DNA from: Neocallimastix lanati (nom. inval.) | Lineage: Eukaryota; Neocallimastigomycota; Neocallimastigomycetes; Neocallimastigales; Neocallimastigaceae | NCBI GenBank assembly: GCA_016946835.1 | Contig: JACVTC010000081.1 | Span: forward strand, 866,001-877,500 | Direction of reading: 5' to 3' | DNA: 11,500 nucleotides | In this document: positions 7,544 to 11,500 of the stretch, piece after piece | Layout of the letters: every line of letters begins with the position of its first letter | How positions within the stretch are numbered: position 1 is the first letter of the stretch | Program-made: the position numbers and the translations under genes | Notes under the pieces: model-generated | Database searches by the model: none | Seen by the model: the letters and a program-made list of their open reading frames with translations, nothing else | Told to the model about the DNA's origin: nothing

Positions 7544-7839
7544 AGAATATTAAATATAAAGTACAGATTGAATAAAATAAAATAAAATAAAATAAAATAA
7601 AATGAAATGAAAAGAAATAAAATAAAATAAAATAAAATAAATAGTAGAATATTAATATAAAGTACAGATTGAATAAAATAAAATAAAATAAAATAAAATA
7701 AATAGTAGAATATGAATATAAAGTACAGATTGAATAAAATAAAATAAAATAAAATAAAATAAAATAAAATAAAATAAAATAAAATAAAATAAAATAAAAT
7801 AAAATAAAATAAAATAAAATAAAATAAAATAAAATAAAA

Positions 7840-8265
7840 TAAAAAGTAGAATATTAAATAAGTAAGTACAGGATGAATAAAATAAAATAAAATAAAATAA
7901 AATAAAATAAAAGTAGAATATTAAATAAGAAAGTACAGATTGAATAAAATAAAATAAAATAAAATAAAATTAAATAAAATAAAATAAAATAAAAAGTAGA
8001 ATATTAAATAAGTAAGTACAGGTTGAATAAAATTAAATAAAATAAAATAAAATAAAAAGTAGAATATTAAATAAGTAAGTACAGGATGAATAAAATAAAA
8101 TAAAATAAAATAAAATAAAATAAAAGTAGAATATTAAATAAGAAAGTACAGATTGAATAAAATAAAATAAAATAAAATAAAATTAAATAAAATAAAATAA
8201 AATAAAAAGTAGAATATTAAATAAGTAAGTACAGGTTGAATAAAATAAAATAAAATAAAATAAAA
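7840..8265. repeat. 213-bp tandem duplication within the right array
   Basis: The ordered trio of spacers carrying AAGTACAGGATGAAT, AAGTACAGATTGAAT and AAGTACAGGTTGAAT occurs twice with a constant offset of 213 bp; GGATG is at 7871 and 8084, GGTTG at 8021 and 8234. A separate block marked by TGAAATGAAAAGAAATAAA recurs with an 811-bp offset (about 7603 and 8414), and a smaller AAAGTAAAGATTG block recurs with a 102-bp offset (about 7205 and 7307). These nested duplications show growth by unequal exchange or replication slippage. Confidence 0.8.
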
Positions 8266-8717
8266 TAAAATAAATAGTAGAAATATGAATATAAAGTACA
8301 GATTTAATAAAATAAAATAAAATAAAATAAAATAAAATAAAATAAGATAAATAGTTGAATATGAATATAAAGTACAGATTGAATAAAATAAAATAAAATA
8401 AAATAAAATAAAATGAAATGAAAAGAAATAAAATAAAATAAAATAAAATAAATAGTAGAATATTAATATAAAGTACAGATTGAATAAAATAAAATAAAAT
8501 AAAATAAAATAAATAGTAGAATATGAATATAAAGTACAGATTGAATAAAATAAAATAAAATAAAATAAAATAAAATAAAATAAAATAAAATAAAATAAAA
8601 TAAAATAAAAAGTAGAATATTAAATAAGAAAGTACAGATTGAATAAAATAAAATAAAATAAAATAAAATAAAATAAAATAAAATAAAATAAAATAAAATA
8701 AAATAAAATAAAATAAA

Positions 8718-11490
8718 TAGTGAAGTAATATAAAAGAATAAAGTATTAATAAAAATAAAATAAAATAAAATGAAATAAAATAAAATAAAATAAAATAAAA
8801 TAAAATACAATAAAATAAAATAAGATAAATAGTTGAATATGAATATAAAGTACAGATTGAATAAAATAAAATAAAATAAAATAAAATAAATAGTATAATA
8901 TGTATATAAAGTACAGATTGAATAAAATAAAATAAAATAAAATAAAATAAATAGTAGAATATGAATATAAAGTAGAGATTGAATAAAATAAAATAAAATA
9001 AAATAAAATAAAATAAAATAAAATAAAATAAAATAAAATAAAATAAAAAGTAGAATATTAAATAAGAAAGTACAGATTGAATAAAATAAAATAAAATAAA
9101 ATAAAATAAATAGTAGAATATGAATATAAAGTACAGATTGAATAAAATAAAATAAAATAAAATAAAATAAAATAAAATAAAATAAAATAAAATAAAATAA
9201 AATAAAATAAAATAAAATAAAATAAAATAAAATTAAATAAAATAAAATAAAATAAAATAAAATAAAATAAAATAAAATAAAATAAAATAAAATAAAATAA
9301 AATAAAATAAAATAAAATAAAATAAAATAAAATAAAATAAAATAAAATAAAATAAAATAAAATAAATAGTGAAGTAATATAAAAGAATAAAGTATTAATA
9401 AAAATAAAATAAAATAAAATGAAATAAAATAAAATAAAATAAAATAAAATAAAATACAATAAAATAAAATAAGATAAATAGTTGAATATGAATATAAAGT
9501 ACAGATTGAATAAAATAAAATAAAATAAAATAAAATAAATAGTATAATATGTATATAAAGTACAGATTGAATAAAATAAAATAAAATAAAATAAAATAAA
9601 TAGTAGAATATGAATATAAAGTAGAGATTGAATAAAATAAAATAAAATAAAATAAAATAAAATAAAATAAAATAAAATAAAATAAAATAAAATAAAAAGT
9701 AGAATATTAAATAAGAAAGTACAGATTGAATAAAATAAAATAAAATAAAATAAAATAAAATAAAATAAAATAAAATAAAATAAAATAAAATAAAATAAAA
9801 TAAAATGAAATAAAATAAAATAAAATAAAATAAAATAAAATAAAATGAAATAAAAAGTAGAATATTAAATAAGAAAGTACAGATTGAATAAAATAAAATA
9901 AAATAAAATAAAATAAAATAAAATAAAATAAAATAAAATAAAATAAAATAAAATAAAATAAAATAAAATAAAATAAAATAAAATAAAATAAATAGTGAAG
10001 TAATATAAAAGAATAAAGTATTAATAAAAATAAAATAAAATAAAATGAAATAAAATAAAATAAAATAAAATAAAATAAAATACAATAAAATAAAATAAGA
10101 TAAATAGTTGAATATGAATATAAAGTACAGATTGAATAAAATAAAATAAAATAAAATAAAATAAATAGTATAATATGAATATAAATTACAGATTGAATAA
10201 AATAAAATAAAATAAAATAAAAAGTAGAATATTAAATAAGAAAGTACAGATTGAATAAAATAAAATAAAATAAAATAAAATAAAATAAAATAAAATAAAA
10301 TAAAATAAAATAAAATAAAATAAAATAAAATAAATAGTGAAGTAATATAAAAGAATAAAGTATTAATAAAAATTAAATAAAATAAAATGAAATAAAATAA
10401 AATAAAATAAAATAAAATAAAATACAATAAAATAAAATAAGATAAATAGTTGAATATGAATATAAAGTACAGATTGAATAAAATAAAATAAAATAAAATA
10501 AAATAAATAGTAGAATATGAATATAAAGTACAGATTGAATAAAATAAAATAAAATAAAATAAAATAAAATAAAATAAAATAAAATAAAATAAAATAAAAT
10601 AAAAAGTAGAATATTAAATAAGAAAGTACAGATTGAATAAAATAAAATAAAATAAAATAAAATAAAATAAAATAAAATAAAATAAAATAAAATAAAATAA
10701 AATAAAATAAAATAAAATAAAATAAAATAAAATAAAATAAAATAAAATAAAATAAAATAAAATAAAATAAATAGTGAAGTAATATAAAAGAATAAAGTAT
10801 TAATAAAAATAAAATAAAATAAAATGAAATAAAATAAAATAAAATAAAATAAAATAAAATAAAATAAAATAAAATAAGATAAATAGTTGAATATGAATAT
10901 AAAGTACAGATTGAATAAAATAAAATAAAATAAAATAAAATAAATAGTATAATATGTATATAAAGTACAGATTGAATAAAATAAAATAAAATAAAATAAA
11001 ATAAATAGTAGAATATGAATATAAAGTACAGAATGAATAAAATAAAATAAAATAAAATAAAATAAAATAAAATAAAATAAAATAAAATAAAATAAAATAA
11101 AATAAAAAGTAGAATATTAAATAAGAAAGTACAGATTGAATAAAATAAAATAAAATAAAATAAAATAAAATAAAATAAAATAAAATAAAATAAAATAAAA
11201 TAAAATAAAATAAAATAAAATAAAATAAAATAAAATAAAATAAAATAAAATAAATAGTGAAGTAATATAAAAGAATAAAGTATTAATAAAAATAAAATAA
11301 AATAAAATGAAATAAAATAAAATAAAATAAAATAAGATAAATAGTTGAATATGAATATAAAGTACAGATTGAATAAAATAAAATAAAATAAAATAAAATA
11401 AAATAAAATAAAATAAAATAAAATAAAATAAAATAAAATAAAATAAATAGTGAAGTAATATAAAAGAATAAAGTATTAATAAAAATAAAA
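8718..11490. repeat. Higher-order repeat units in the right array
   Basis: A composite unit recurs: the family 2 spacer, a GAAAT pentamer, an ACAAT pentamer, AAGATAAATAGTTGAATATG, a family 1 box, a TAGTATAATATGTATATAAA spacer, a TAGTAGAATATGAATATAAA spacer, a long AAAAT run, then AGTAGAATATTAAATAAGAA with its box. Starts judged by the family 2 TGAAG are 649, 626, 343, 437, 483 and 192 bp apart, so later units have lost sub-blocks or pentamers. The first two units share the rare variant box AAAGTAGAGATTG (near 8970 and 9619), which marks a recent 649-bp duplication. Confidence 0.8.
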
Positions 11491-11500
11491 TAAAATAAAA

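Larger units (their letters stand above)
7082..11500. repeat. Right AAAAT microsatellite array with conserved spacers
   Basis: AAAAT pentamers are punctuated by about 45 spacers and run off the right edge. Family 1 spacers share a GTACAGATTGAA box preceded by one of several arms: TAGTAGAATATGAATATAAA, TAGTATAATATGTATATAAA, TAGTTGAATATGAATATAAA or AGTAGAATATTAAATAAGAA. Family 2 spacers begin AATAGTGAAGTAATATAAAA and continue GAATAAAGTATTAATAAAAA, with TGAAG at 8721, 9370, 9996, 10339, 10776, 11259 and 11451. Orientation matches the left array. The minus strand is largely free of stop codons because TTTTA repeats read as FILFY in any frame; I regard these long frames as artefacts. Variant pentamers (GAAAT, ACAAT, AAGAT) recur at fixed places within the larger unit. 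Confidence 0.95.

Noticed and set aside
8463-10427. 654-codon open frame on the minus strand (FILFY repeats), and a 133-codon one at 9058-9459
   Set aside because: TTTTA repeats contain no stop in any frame and translate to a five-residue hydrophobic repeat. The frame exists because of composition, the same spacers are read in several different phases along it, and it shows no conserved domain.

Overview
This window is extremely AT-rich eukaryotic DNA. Its base composition, intronless Lys/Asn/Ile-rich transposase-like genes and kilobases of AAAAT microsatellite best fit a compact, AT-biased nuclear genome. My first choice is an anaerobic gut fungus (Neocallimastigomycota), where FLYWCH/MULE genes and simple repeats are plentiful. 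Microsporidia, Glomeromycotina or another AT-rich protist or fungus cannot be excluded from sequence alone. The standard code reads both genes, and TGG is used for Trp.

Layout: (1) 1-1220 is an array of AAAAT pentamers broken by short conserved spacers. (2) 1221-1481 is an inverted-repeat unit with 51-nt arms that begins where the array ends, followed by a 47-bp tandem duplication. (3) 1688-3112 is an intact 474-aa FLYWCH zinc finger plus MULE transposase gene. (4) 3113-4682 is a gene-free spacer made of degenerate AT repeats. Inside it, at about 3693-3780, is a sharp GC- and CpG-rich island with paired CACGTG sites, three possible hairpins and tRNA-promoter-like boxes. (5) 4683-6131 is a second intact paralogue of 482 aa, whose start is set at an ATG 12 nt inside the longest open frame. 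(6) 6132-7081 is AT-rich non-coding DNA with a 30-bp perfect palindrome and a 92-bp tandem duplication. (7) 7082-11500 is a second, longer AAAAT/spacer array of the same family and orientation, with higher-order duplications.

The two genes are co-oriented paralogues, about 65% identical over the first 140 residues. Both keep the zinc ligands and the presumed DDE catalytic residues. They are either two diverged Mutator-like elements or a duplicated, possibly domesticated, pair. The same satellite family flanks the 5.8-kb gene-bearing block in the same orientation, so the block may be an insertion into an array. The most unusual item is the GC island in the spacer. It stands out like a structured RNA or a strong regulatory element, and I cannot assign it to a known family.
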